Shown: positions 8,161 through 15,240 of the stretch, piece by piece
Numbering within the stretch: the first letter of the stretch is position 1
Layout of the letters: the number at the start of each line of letters is the position of its first letter
Origin: Clostridia bacterium
Lineage (GTDB): Bacteria; Bacillota; Clostridia; Oscillospirales; Acutalibacteraceae
DNA: 64,000 nucleotides
NCBI GenBank assembly: GCA_017410325.1
Contig: JAFQRA010000011.1
Span: 25,574 to 89,573, forward strand
Direction: 5' to 3'
Notes under the pieces: generated by a model
Databases searched by the model: none
What the model was told of the DNA's origin: nothing
Seen by the model: only the letters and a program-made list of their open reading frames with translations
Position numbers and translations under genes: made by a program

Positions 8161-8184
8161 TGTGGTTAGCTAAGGCTAACCACA
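8161..8184. promoter_or_regulatory. Candidate iron-repressor operator ahead of feoB
   Basis: TGTGGTTAGC-TAAG-GCTAACCACA, ten-base perfect arms. The core GTTAGC-N4-GCTAAC recurs twice ahead of feoA and resembles DtxR/MntR-family metal-repressor boxes. It sits a few bases upstream of the feoB Shine-Dalgarno site, so it could also act as an mRNA hairpin. Confidence 0.55.
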
Positions 8185-8191
8185 AGCCGTT

Positions 8192-8218
8192 AAAAAAAGT
8201 AATCGGCCGATTACTTTT
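8192..8218 (-). terminator. Palindromic terminator between feoA and feoB
   Basis: A perfect 24-base palindrome (8195-8218, core AATCGGCCGATT) followed on the minus strand by seven T residues. As RNA it gives a short stem with GGCC loop and a U tract, so it probably ends part of the feoA transcripts and sets the feoA:feoB ratio. Confidence 0.5.
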
Positions 8219-8242
8219 GATATTTCAGTTTTGATGTGCCGA

Positions 8243-8461
8243 TTAACCAATAACCGTTATAGCCTCGGCAAGCTGCTTATCTACATTATATCTGCCGTCC
8301 TTGATAGTAACCACACAGCCGCCCTTAAGGCGTGAAATAACGGTAATGGGCTCTCCGCTGTAGCAGCCGAGAGAAAACAGGAAATCCTCCAGCTCCTCAT
8401 CGTCTGTTTCAATGCGGTCGATTATGTATTCTTTTCCTTCCTGTGCTGAAAACAGATTCAT
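8243..8461 (-). CDS. feoA: Ferrous iron transport protein A
   Basis: A 72-residue FeoA, an SH3-like small cytoplasmic protein that assists FeoB. Recognisable features are the FLFSLGCYSGEPITVISRLKG-type central strands and the final strand DKQLAEAITV. Start ATG 8461 is set by GGAGAAA about 8 bases upstream. It is the first gene after a consensus promoter (8509-8537) whose start region is overlapped by a GTTAGC-type operator, so expression is expected only when iron is low. Confidence 0.9.
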   Translation of the reverse strand: MNLFSAQEGKEYIIDRIETDDEELEDFLFSLGCYSGEPITVISRLKGGCVVTIKDGRYNVDKQLAEAITVIG

Positions 8462-8486
8462 AATATTTCTCCGAAAATATAGTTGA

Positions 8487-8500
8487 TTAGCCTCTGCTAA
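8487..8500. promoter_or_regulatory. Candidate iron-repressor operator at the feoA start site
   Basis: TTAGC-CTCT-GCTAA with the same N4 spacing as the other two copies. It lies about 10-20 bases downstream of the feoA -10 box, where a bound repressor would block initiation. Confidence 0.55.
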
Positions 8501-8508
8501 CTACTTAA

Positions 8509-8537
8509 ATTATATAACCGTATTTTTTCAAAGTCAA
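8509..8537 (-). promoter_or_regulatory. Sigma-A promoter of feoA
   Basis: On the minus strand TTGACT (8537-8532), 17-base spacer, TATAAT (8514-8509). One mismatch to consensus in total. Confidence 0.75.
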
Positions 8538-8580
8538 CGCTCTTAAATGATATTTTTCAAATTCGGCAGTATGCCGAAAA

Positions 8581-8596
8581 GTTAGCTTGTGCTAAC
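8581..8596. promoter_or_regulatory. Third GTTAGC-N4-GCTAAC operator copy
   Basis: Perfect GTTAGC-TTGT-GCTAAC, upstream of the feoA -35 box and also upstream of the rightward gene at 8679, so it may affect both. A separate stem TTCGGCA-GTA-TGCCGAA lies at 8562-8578. Confidence 0.5.
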
Positions 8597-8678
8597 CCGC
8601 GGCATTTGTGTAAATTTACCATTCACTTGAAATCCGACTGCACTTATGATATTGTTATTTATATACAGAGGTGATACT

Positions 8679-10178
8679 ATGGACAACTTCATTCACATAG
8701 GCTACAACAGCTTTTCCGACAGAGCGGACAGCATTGCTTTTACCGGCCCTGCAAAAGCGGGCGCAGACTTTATCGTCTGCCACTTTAACCCGATAGGCAA
8801 AACGCTCAAAGAAGAATGTGAATTTGCCGCAGGCGTTGCAAAGAAAATCAAAGATATGGGGCTGTGTTTCGTTGCAAACTTTGAGTTTATAAACTTTGCA
8901 GACCATAGCCGAACCGCGGACGGCTTTGACTGGTGCAACAATCCCGACGGCACTCACCGCCTGAATCTGCCCGAGGAATACGTCAGGGCACTCGCAAGTC
9001 ACGGCAATCTGATTGGCATTATGCACGACGAAATGGAGCACGTGCTGATTAACACGAACCTTTCAATAACGCTGGACAAAAAAGGCAGAAACCACCTGCC
9101 TATGTTTTTGCCGGGTGACACGAAGGACGTTGTTGAGCAGGGTGAATTATGCAGTAAACAGTTCGCTGAATATGCGGACAATTTCCGCTCAATGGGTGCG
9201 CCCGTTTTTGTCGGCGAGCACGTTTTCCCCGTGCTTTACCACACCTTTGCAAGAAACGGCATCATCCCCAACTTCAAATCGCAGAAGGAAAGCTACAGCA
9301 ACCTGCAGTTTGCGGTTGCGGCGGGTGCGGCGATGCAGTACGGCACCGAGCTGTGGAGCTGTGTTGACCTGTGGCACAAGCTCACCTACCCCGGCCATAC
9401 GGCAGACGAAATGTACCACAACCTCGTATTCTCCTACCTTACGGGCGTTGACAGGGTGTACGTAGAAGCCTCCAATCAATTCTATGACGGGGACAGGCTG
9501 ACTGATTACGGAAAAGCCTACAAAAAATTCATTGATGAATACAAGGATAAACCCCGCAGTTACACCGCAAGAGATTACAAGCCCGAAATCGGCATAATCC
9601 GCTACGATGACACCTACTGGGGTCAGGGCGATCCTGTTGCGTGGCGCAAAATTCTTTTCGGCAACAAAAAAATAAAGCCCGACAAGCGGGCTAAGGAATG
9701 GATTCGCGTTTTCCGCCTGATTACTCACGGCGAAACGAGCAAGCACGCCATAAACTGGAACAGAATTTCCCCGTGGTCACTTAAGCCCCACCGTTCATTT
9801 GCTTCAATGAACGGCACGGCGGTTTTCGACGACAGAGTGGAAAAGGACAAGCTCTCATCCTTAAGGCTCTGCTTCCTTTGCGGCTATCACATAAGCGAAA
9901 AAACGCTGAAAGCTGTCGGCGAGCTTGTAAAGGAAAACGGGCTCACCGCCGTCACCTCCAAGCGCTTTGCTCCCGCTCACATCAAGCCTAAAGGCGGCTT
10001 TACGAAGGTAAAAGACGGCAAGGGCTGTTGGATAATTACCAACCGCTTTGATTCCGCCAAGCTCAAAAAAGCCGTGTCGCAGTTTCTCGGCGGCAAGGGC
10101 GAAATGACCTACCGCTTCGGCAATGAAAAATTCACCCTTAAAATTTCCGAAAACGGCGAAGCATTTGAGATAATATAA
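8679..10178 (+). CDS. Putative TIM-barrel glycoside-hydrolase-like protein, function unknown
   Basis: A 499-residue soluble protein; ATG 8679 follows AGAGGTGAT and is preferred to an in-frame upstream start at 8646. No signal peptide. The order of strands and acidic/aromatic segments (GADFIVCHFNPIGK, FVANFEFINF, LIGIMHDEMEH, PVFVGEHVFP, GTELWSCVDLWH, VDRVYVEASNQF, then a long basic C-terminal domain) suggests a TIM barrel with carboxylates at strand ends, such as E in VANFEF and DE in HDEME, as in glycoside hydrolases. I do not recognise a family. It stands alone between the iron operon and a cyclophilin gene and ends in a strong terminator. Confidence 0.7.
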   Translation: MDNFIHIGYNSFSDRADSIAFTGPAKAGADFIVCHFNPIGKTLKEECEFAAGVAKKIKDMGLCFVANFEFINFADHSRTADGFDWCNNPDGTHRLNLPEEYVRALASHGNLIGIMHDEMEHVLINTNLSITLDKKGRNHLPMFLPGDTKDVVEQGELCSKQFAEYADNFRSMGAPVFVGEHVFPVLYHTFARNGIIPNFKSQKESYSNLQFAVAAGAAMQYGTELWSCVDLWHKLTYPGHTADEMYHNLVFSYLTGVDRVYVEASNQFYDGDRLTDYGKAYKKFIDEYKDKPRSYTARDYKPEIGIIRYDDTYWGQGDPVAWRKILFGNKKIKPDKRAKEWIRVFRLITHGETSKHAINWNRISPWSLKPHRSFASMNGTAVFDDRVEKDKLSSLRLCFLCGYHISEKTLKAVGELVKENGLTAVTSKRFAPAHIKPKGGFTKVKDGKGCWIITNRFDSAKLKKAVSQFLGGKGEMTYRFGNEKFTLKISENGEAFEII

Positions 10179-10183
10179 CAAAA

Positions 10184-10220
10184 AGGACACTTTCCAAACG
10201 GAAGGTGTCCTTGCTTTTTT
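10184..10220. terminator. Terminator of the TIM-barrel gene (convergent gap)
   Basis: AAGGACACTTTC pairs with GAAGGTGTCCTT (one mismatch) followed by GCTTTTTT; A-rich on the other side, so it may work for the opposing cyclophilin gene as well. Confidence 0.8.
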
Positions 10221-10815
10221 AAAGTGTTTCAATAACGATTGTGTTGATTACAACATCCTCAACGGGCTTGTCGCCGCGGGCAGTTTTAACGTTTGCGATA
10301 GCGTCAACAACATCCATACCCTCGTAAACCTGGCCGAAAACGGTGTGCTTGTAATCGAGCCACGGTGTACCACCGACAGCCTTGTAATTTTCAACCGTTT
10401 CTGTGGGGAAGCCTCTGTCGGAAAGCTGCTCCATCTGCTCAACAAGGTCACGGCTGACCTCGTCTGCCTGAACGATAAAGAACTGGCTGCCGTTTGTGCC
10501 GGGGCCAGCATTTGCCATTGAAAGAGCACCGCGCAGGTTGTGAAGGTCCGTGCAGAATTCATCCTCAAACGTGCTGCCCCAGATGCTCTGACCGCCGCAA
10601 CCCGTACCTGTCGGGTCGCCGCCCTGAATCATAAAATCGTTGATTACGCGGTGGAAAATAAGGCCGTCGTAATAACCGTTCTTTGCGTGTGTTGTGAAAT
10701 TCTCAACCGTCTTGGGTGCCGCCTCAGGGAAAAGGCGGATTTTAATATCGCCCATAGAGGTCTGCATTGTTGCTACGGTTTCGCCCGCAACGGGCTTTGC
10801 AAGCTGTGAAATCAT
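10219..10815 (-). CDS. Cyclophilin-type peptidyl-prolyl cis-trans isomerase
   Basis: A 198-residue cytoplasmic cyclophilin. The catalytic and binding segments are present: [19 protein letters not shown] (Arg of FHR and the QGGD motif), [17 protein letters not shown], and [15 protein letters not shown]. There is no signal peptide or lipobox, so it acts inside the cell to catalyse proline isomerisation in folding proteins. An insertion of about 20 residues ([17 protein letters not shown]) sits between the SQFFI and the LDYKHTVFG segments, common in Firmicutes versions. AAGGAGATAA lies upstream of ATG 10815. Confidence 0.95.
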   Translation of the reverse strand: MISQLAKPVAGETVATMQTSMGDIKIRLFPEAAPKTVENFTTHAKNGYYDGLIFHRVINDFMIQGGDPTGTGCGGQSIWGSTFEDEFCTDLHNLRGALSMANAGPGTNGSQFFIVQADEVSRDLVEQMEQLSDRGFPTETVENYKAVGGTPWLDYKHTVFGQVYEGMDVVDAIANVKTARGDKPVEDVVINTIVIETL

Positions 10816-10938
10816 CAGATAATTATCTCCTTATTTTTTATTGAAACGGGTAGCTCTGAAAAATCAAAGTGCACACAAGATTTGTGCGGTGATTTTGCAG
10901 AGATGCCCCTACTACGCTGTAACAACTAAAACTTCACT

Positions 10939-11007
10939 GTAGGGGCGGCTATCAGCCGCCAGCAAACCGAGCAATATCAGCACGGGCGGATAATATCCGC
11001 CCCTACA
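10939..11007. repeat. Paired GTAGGGGCGG repeats
   Basis: GTAGGGGCGGCTATCAGCCGCC and GGGCGGATAATATCCGCCCCTAC face each other, giving a 69-bp element with GTAGGGGCGG outer inverted ends and two inner hairpins. Same family as 2373, 20228, 51998 and 52296. Confidence 0.75.
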
Positions 11008-11038
11008 AAAGTCAACTTTAAGATGTTACAATGTACTA

Positions 11039-11548
11039 CTATTTTACTGCATCGAATGCGTTGTAGGTGTAGAAGGTCATTCGGAAGTTTACGTCGTCGG
11101 CAAGGTCGTTCTTTTCGTAGTATTCATCGCCGAACCAGAAGGTTGCAACGTAAAGGCCCTTTCTGCTTCCTGCCCAGGAGGAATTGAAGCTGTCCTCTCC
11201 GAGCGTTTCGGGCAGTCTGTCCTCGGTCTTTACAAGGCCGAGACCGCTCGGGTCGTAAATTTCAAAGCCTGCCTTCTCAAGCTCAAGAACATACGCTCTG
11301 TAGTCCTCGTAGTTCATATCCTTAACGGCAAACTCGTAAATATAGCCCTGCTCGTTCTTCTTTTCATTATAAAGGTCAACGCGGTCAACAGGGCCGGGAA
11401 CATCGCCGAAAAGAAGGTTATCGGGCCAATCGAAGCCGGGAGCCTTTTTCGTGCTTTCCGTAGCCTCAATGACGGGTGTATCGTCACCGCAGGCGGCAAA
11501 GCAGAAAACCATTGAAAATGCGAGCAGCGCACAAAGTAATTTTTTCAT
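11039..11548 (-). CDS. Small lipoprotein of unknown function
   Basis: A 169-residue exported lipoprotein. The signal peptide MKKLLCALLAFSMVFCFAAC ends at the lipobox Cys20. The mature part is acidic and rich in Tyr and Phe, with no known domain; it looks like a single alpha/beta unit (YNEKKNEQGYIYEFAVKDMN, then LELEKAGFEIYDP). Monocistronic: a consensus promoter lies at 11584-11612 and the repeat at 10939-11007 follows the stop. Confidence 0.75.
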   Translation of the reverse strand: MKKLLCALLAFSMVFCFAACGDDTPVIEATESTKKAPGFDWPDNLLFGDVPGPVDRVDLYNEKKNEQGYIYEFAVKDMNYEDYRAYVLELEKAGFEIYDPSGLGLVKTEDRLPETLGEDSFNSSWAGSRKGLYVATFWFGDEYYEKNDLADDVNFRMTFYTYNAFDAVK

Positions 11549-11583
11549 TCATTTATCCGTCCTTAAAAATTATTATTCATTAT

Positions 11584-11612
11584 ATTATAAATCCTAATAT
11601 CCTTTTTTGCAA
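11584..11612 (-). promoter_or_regulatory. Sigma-A promoter of the lipoprotein gene
   Basis: Minus strand TTGCAA (11612-11607), 17-base spacer, TATAAT (11589-11584), about 40 bases ahead of the start codon. Confidence 0.65.
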
Positions 11613-11670
11613 GCAAAAGCCGGTTTTTATTCAAAGATTTTTATGAGTTGGTGTTTTTTCCGTAATCAAA

Positions 11671-11702
11671 CAACAAAAACCACTTCAGAAGAAGTGGTTT
11701 TT
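11671..11702 (-). terminator. Terminator of the tRNA-Thr transcript
   Basis: ACCACTTC-TTCT-GAAGTGGT flanked by A and T runs directly after the encoded CCA of the tRNA. Confidence 0.85.
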
Positions 11703-11703
11703 A

Positions 11704-11778
11704 TGGAGCTGGTGACGGGAATCGAACCTGCAACCTGCTCATTACGAATGAGCTGCTCTGCCATTGAGCCACACCAGC
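11704..11778 (-). tRNA. tRNA-Thr (anticodon CGT) with encoded CCA
   Basis: A 75-base cloverleaf on the minus strand: acceptor GCTGGTG/CACCAGC, discriminator T and encoded CCA; D stem GCTC/GAGC; anticodon stem GCTCA/TGAGC with loop TTCGTAA, so anticodon CGT reads ACG; T loop TTCGATT. The T stem GCAGG/CCCGT contains an A-C mismatch and a G-T pair, unusual for an active tRNA. It has its own promoter and terminator. Confidence 0.93.
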
Positions 11779-11809
11779 ATACAGCCGTATTATTTTTTAC
11801 AGCTTATTT

Positions 11810-11838
11810 ATTATAAACATAGTTTTCAATAATTTCAA
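11810..11838 (-). promoter_or_regulatory. Promoter of tRNA-Thr
   Basis: Minus strand TTGAAA (11838-11833), 17-base spacer, TATAAT (11815-11810), about 30 bases upstream of the tRNA 5' end. Confidence 0.7.
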
Positions 11839-11959
11839 GTGTTTTTTTAAAATAAGAGAAAAATATTACAACTTTTTACGGGCACGGGCTATACCTTGCC
11901 CGTAATTCAATTAAAAAATGCGCTCGATTGTGATATGATGCACTTATGAGGTGATGGTT

Positions 11960-12150
11960 ATGAAAACCGAATTCATCGCTTTACTGCTGTGCGGTGCTGA
12001 TTTTCTTCTGCGGTACAACTGCATTTGCGGCAGGAAACCTTTTCTGCGGTATTTTCCGAATCATAAAGTGTCTTTTACCGCATAAAAGCATAGTATCCAA
12101 ATTTTCGCATAAAATTATGTCACTGTGCACAAAAAATATTTTTAAATAGT
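11960..12150 (+). pseudogene. Possible remnant of a secreted-protein gene
   Basis: After GAGGTGATGGTT an ATG at 11960 opens a signal-peptide-like start (MKTEFIALLLCG). It then runs into a short nonsense tail ending at 12085. A shift of one base after the Cys-Gly codons restores a classical signal-peptide core and cleavage site (VLIFFCGTTAFAAGN) before stops near 12150. This reads as a frameshifted and truncated exported-protein gene. The rest of the gap 11839-11959 shows only a small hairpin ACGGGCA/TGCCCGT (11880-11903). Confidence 0.35.
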
Positions 12151-12180
12151 TAAATATTTGTTAAATGCGGGCTGTTATTA

Positions 12181-12210
12181 TTGACAAGTATTATAATATT
12201 TTGTTAAAAT
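12181..12210 (+). promoter_or_regulatory. Sigma-A promoter of the SCP2/aminotransferase/transketolase operon
   Basis: TTGACA (12181-12186), 18-base spacer, TAAAAT (12205-12210), in an A+T-rich tract. The start of transcription would fall about 12217, just before the leader hairpin. Confidence 0.7.
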
Positions 12211-12223
12211 AAGGTGATTTATT

Positions 12224-12265
12224 ATAGGCGAAGTGCCCGCGGGCAAATTCAAGTTTCTCGCCTAT
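12224..12265 (+). promoter_or_regulatory. Structured 5' leader hairpin
   Basis: ATAGGCGA (12224-12231) pairs with TCGCCTAT (12258-12265); inside lies the palindrome GCCCGCGGGC. The stem ends two bases ahead of the AAGGAGG ribosome site, so it could stabilise the mRNA 5' end or gate translation. Confidence 0.5.
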
Positions 12266-12282
12266 CTAAGGAGGAATGTGCT

Positions 12283-13059
12283 TTGACAGATCATATCACA
12301 TTGACAGACTCAAAGACAATGGCCTACATCAATATGTACGCTGTTCTCGGTACGCTTGAAAACCTTTGCGAGATCGACCCCGTCGCTTCCGCAATCCTTT
12401 CAAACCAGAAGCCCATTTCGGTTGGCTTCGACGTTGCCGACGGCCCCAAGGCCACACTTTATTTCAAAAACGGCCGCTGCCGCATGGAGCAGGGCTGCAC
12501 AGACTGTGACGTTAAGCTCCCGTTCAGCTCCTGCGAAAAGTTCAACGGTCTTATCGACGGCACGGTTACACCCATCCCCTCAAAGGGCTTCCAGCACATC
12601 AAGTTCCTGCTCAAGGTTTTCACCCCCTTGACGGACAGACTTTCCGCCCTTATGCGTCCCGACCCGAAGGACCTTGAGGACAGAGAGTTTTTCGAGACCA
12701 GCACAAAGCTGATGTTCTACACAATTGCCGTTGCCCTTGCACAGATTGCAAACAACGACCAGATCGGTAAGTTCTCCGCTCACCTTATTCCCGACGGCGA
12801 AATCGCCTTCGGCATCAAGGACAGCGTTGCGGCAACCATCCGCGTTAAGGACCACCGCCTTGTCACAATCAAGAAGGCAAGCGAAAATCCCCGTGCCGCT
12901 ATGGAATTTGCAGACCTCGACCTGGCACGTGACCTTTTCGACGGCAAGGTCAATGCCGTTGCCTGCATCGGTGAAGGTACTATCACGATGAAGGGCATGA
13001 TCAATATGATCGACAACCTTAACAGAATACTCGACAGAGTAGCTCTGTACTTAGCATAA
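12283..13059 (+). CDS. SCP2-like (sterol-carrier-fold) protein, first copy
   Basis: A 258-residue soluble protein. TTG 12283 is chosen as start because AAGGAGG sits 8 bases upstream (12268-12274); the frame opens earlier, but that part encodes the leader hairpin. The fold pattern suggests an SCP2-like lipid-carrier domain: strands KPISVGFDVADGPKATLYFK and GCTDCDVKLPFSSCEKFNGLI followed by a helix, then a second region with GEIAFGIKDSVAATIRVKDH and a FADLDLARDLFDGKVNAVAC segment as in SCP2 C-termini. Cys-rich centre. It opens a six-gene operon, 15 bases before an aminotransferase gene. Bound ligand unknown; the family call is by pattern. Confidence 0.6.
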   Translation: MTDHITLTDSKTMAYINMYAVLGTLENLCEIDPVASAILSNQKPISVGFDVADGPKATLYFKNGRCRMEQGCTDCDVKLPFSSCEKFNGLIDGTVTPIPSKGFQHIKFLLKVFTPLTDRLSALMRPDPKDLEDREFFETSTKLMFYTIAVALAQIANNDQIGKFSAHLIPDGEIAFGIKDSVAATIRVKDHRLVTIKKASENPRAAMEFADLDLARDLFDGKVNAVACIGEGTITMKGMINMIDNLNRILDRVALYLA

Positions 13060-13074
13060 CGGAGGTGCACGACA

Positions 13075-14337
13075 ATGAGTTTTCCCATTTATGAACATAA
13101 AGTAAGCCGTGAGCTCTTCGACAGAGCAACAAAGGTAATTCCCTCAGGTGTTTACGGCCACCTCGGCCCGGCAGAGGGTAACTTCATCCCCGTTTGCGAT
13201 TGGCCGCTTTTCGGCGACAAGGCAAAGGGCGCATATTTCTGGGATGTTGACGGCAACAAGTACATAGATTATATGTGTGCCTACGGCCCCAACGTTCTCG
13301 GCTACTGCGACAAGGATGTTGATGCAGCAGCAGCCGCACAGGCAAAGCTCGGCAACTGCACAACCTCTCCCAGCAGAATCACGGTTGATTTTGCAGAGCT
13401 TATGGTTGACACAGTAAAGAGCGCAGACTGGGCTTTCTTTGCAAAGAACGGTAACGACGTTACAACAGCCGCTATTATGACTGCACGTGCAGCAACACAC
13501 CGCAAGAAGATTATCTTCGTTAACGGCTTCTACCACGGCGTTGCTCCCTGGACACAGAAGGTTGACTACCCCGGCGTTATCCCCGAGGACGTTGCAAACA
13601 ACCTCTACGTTGACTGGAACGATTTCGAAGCACTCGAAAAGCTCGTTGCGGAAAACGAGGGCGAAATAGCCGCTTTCATCTCCACTCCGTATATGCACGG
13701 CAACTATAAGGACAACGAAACACCTGCTGAGGGCTACTGGCAGAAGGTTCGCGAGCTTTGCACACGCAAGGGCATCGTCCTCATCGTTGACGACGTACGC
13801 TGCGGCTTCCGTCTCGACCTTGCAGGCTCCGACCACTTCTACGGCTTTGAGGCTGACCTTATCTGCTTCTGTAAGGCTATTGCAAACGGCTGGAACGTTT
13901 CCTGCCTTTGCGGTAAGGACTCTCTCAAGAGCGCTGTCAGCTCACTCAGCTACACGGGCAGCTACTGGCTCAGCTCCGTTCCCTTTGCAGCCGGTATAGC
14001 CTGTATCGAGAAGATGAAGAAGCTTGACACTCCCAAGCTGTTCCGCGAAAAGGGTCTTATGCTTACAAACGGCCTTAAGGCTGCCGCCGAAAACAACGGC
14101 TTCAACCTTGTCGTTTCCGGTGAGCCCGCACTCTTCTACCTCAGAATAGCAAACGACAACTCCATGATGCTCCACCAGGAGTGGGTTGCCGAATGTGTCA
14201 AGAGAGGTATCTTCTTCTCCAGCCACCACAACCACTTTATGAATGCCGCAATGAGCGACAAGGATATCAACCTCACACTTGAGGTTGCCGACGAAGCATT
14301 CAAGGTTGTTGCCGCAAATCACCCCGAACTCTTTTAA
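13075..14337 (+). CDS. Class III PLP-dependent aminotransferase (GSA-aminomutase-like)
   Basis: A 420-residue PLP enzyme of the class III / glutamate-1-semialdehyde aminomutase group. The PLP-binding Lys is K267 in FCKAIANGW, the pyridine-nitrogen Asp lies in IVDDVRCGFR (about 239-240), and NGFYHG near 150 supplies the aromatic stacking segment. It is not hemL: there is no haem pathway nearby and motifs differ. These enzymes move amino groups onto keto or aldehyde carbons of sugars, amino acids or polyamines. Directly ahead of a split transketolase (30 bases), which could provide a ketol substrate. Strong codon bias (AAG, AAC, GAC, CTT) suggests high expression. Confidence 0.9.
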   Translation: MSFPIYEHKVSRELFDRATKVIPSGVYGHLGPAEGNFIPVCDWPLFGDKAKGAYFWDVDGNKYIDYMCAYGPNVLGYCDKDVDAAAAAQAKLGNCTTSPSRITVDFAELMVDTVKSADWAFFAKNGNDVTTAAIMTARAATHRKKIIFVNGFYHGVAPWTQKVDYPGVIPEDVANNLYVDWNDFEALEKLVAENEGEIAAFISTPYMHGNYKDNETPAEGYWQKVRELCTRKGIVLIVDDVRCGFRLDLAGSDHFYGFEADLICFCKAIANGWNVSCLCGKDSLKSAVSSLSYTGSYWLSSVPFAAGIACIEKMKKLDTPKLFREKGLMLTNGLKAAAENNGFNLVVSGEPALFYLRIANDNSMMLHQEWVAECVKRGIFFSSHHNHFMNAAMSDKDINLTLEVADEAFKVVAANHPELF

Positions 14338-14367
14338 TTGAAACTTTTAATACAGGAGGAAAACAAA

Positions 14368-15237
14368 ATGCCATTGACCAAGCAAGAGTGGCTTGCACTC
14401 GAAAAAAAGGCTCATGAGCTGCGTAAACTCTGCCTCGATACAACTTACTGGGCAGGCTCCGCTCACATCGGCGGCGGTATGAGTGTCATGGATATGATGA
14501 CTGTTCTCTACCACAAGTATATGCACCTCGACAAGGAAGACCCCAACTGGGAAGACAGAGACCGTTTCATTCTCAGTAAGGGCCACGCAGGCGTTGCTTA
14601 TGCAGCAGTCCTTTGCGACTACGGCTACAACGACCCCGAACAGCTTAAAACCTTCAACCTTTCCAACTCCAAGATGGGTATCCACCTTGACTCCAACAAG
14701 GTTAAGGGCGCAGATGCTTCCACAGGCTCTCTCGGCCACGGTCTTTCCATTGCGGCGGGTACAGGCCTTGCAGCAAGAATCAAGGGTAAGGACTACAAGA
14801 CCTTCTGCATCCTCGGCGACGGTGAATGCGACGAAGGCTCCAACTGGGAAGCAGCAATGACAATTGCTCACTACAACATCACAAACGTTATCTCTTTTGT
14901 TGACCGTAACCAGTGCATGATTGACGGCCCGACGGAAGAAGTTATGAAGCTTGAGCCCTTCTGCGACAAGTGGCGCTCCTTCGGCTTCCACGTTATCGAA
15001 ATCGACGGTAACAACATCAAGGAGCTTTGTGAAGCTATTGACTACGCATACGAAAACACAGAGAAGCCCGTTATGATTGTCGCAAACACAGTCAAGGGCT
15101 GCGGCGTTGACTATATGGAAGGCGACTACAAGTGGCACTACGGCGCACTTAACGAAGAAAAGTACGAGCTTGCAAAGAAGAGCCTCGAAGCGTTCTACAA
15201 GAAGCGCTGCGAAAGAGCAGAAAAGGAGGGTGCATAA
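14368..15237 (+). CDS. Transketolase, N-terminal (TPP-binding) subunit
   Basis: A 289-residue protein; ATG 14368 with CAGGAGGAAAAC upstream is preferred to the in-frame opening at 14338. It holds the first half of a transketolase: the SAHIGGGMSVMDMM start, KGHAGVAYAAVL, the GSLGHGLSIAAGTG segment, and the TPP/Mg motif GDGECDEGSNWEAA ending in VDRNQ. Transketolases move two-carbon ketol units between sugars. Split subunits are common in Clostridia, and a split pair (DesAB) is also known to cleave the side chain of cortisol. Paired with the next gene, 3 bases downstream. Confidence 0.93.
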   Translation: MPLTKQEWLALEKKAHELRKLCLDTTYWAGSAHIGGGMSVMDMMTVLYHKYMHLDKEDPNWEDRDRFILSKGHAGVAYAAVLCDYGYNDPEQLKTFNLSNSKMGIHLDSNKVKGADASTGSLGHGLSIAAGTGLAARIKGKDYKTFCILGDGECDEGSNWEAAMTIAHYNITNVISFVDRNQCMIDGPTEEVMKLEPFCDKWRSFGFHVIEIDGNNIKELCEAIDYAYENTEKPVMIVANTVKGCGVDYMEGDYKWHYGALNEEKYELAKKSLEAFYKKRCERAEKEGA

Positions 15238-15240
15238 GCC

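Noticed and set aside
11607-11816. 69-codon plus-strand frame with GIEPATCSLRMSCS-like product
   Set aside because: This is the common false protein read from the complement of a tRNA; the tRNA itself is clear.
13144-15138. Long minus-strand frames (230 and 263 codons) opposite the aminotransferase and transketolase genes
   Set aside because: They arise from the codon bias of the sense strand; products are Val/Ala/Cys-rich and lack motifs.
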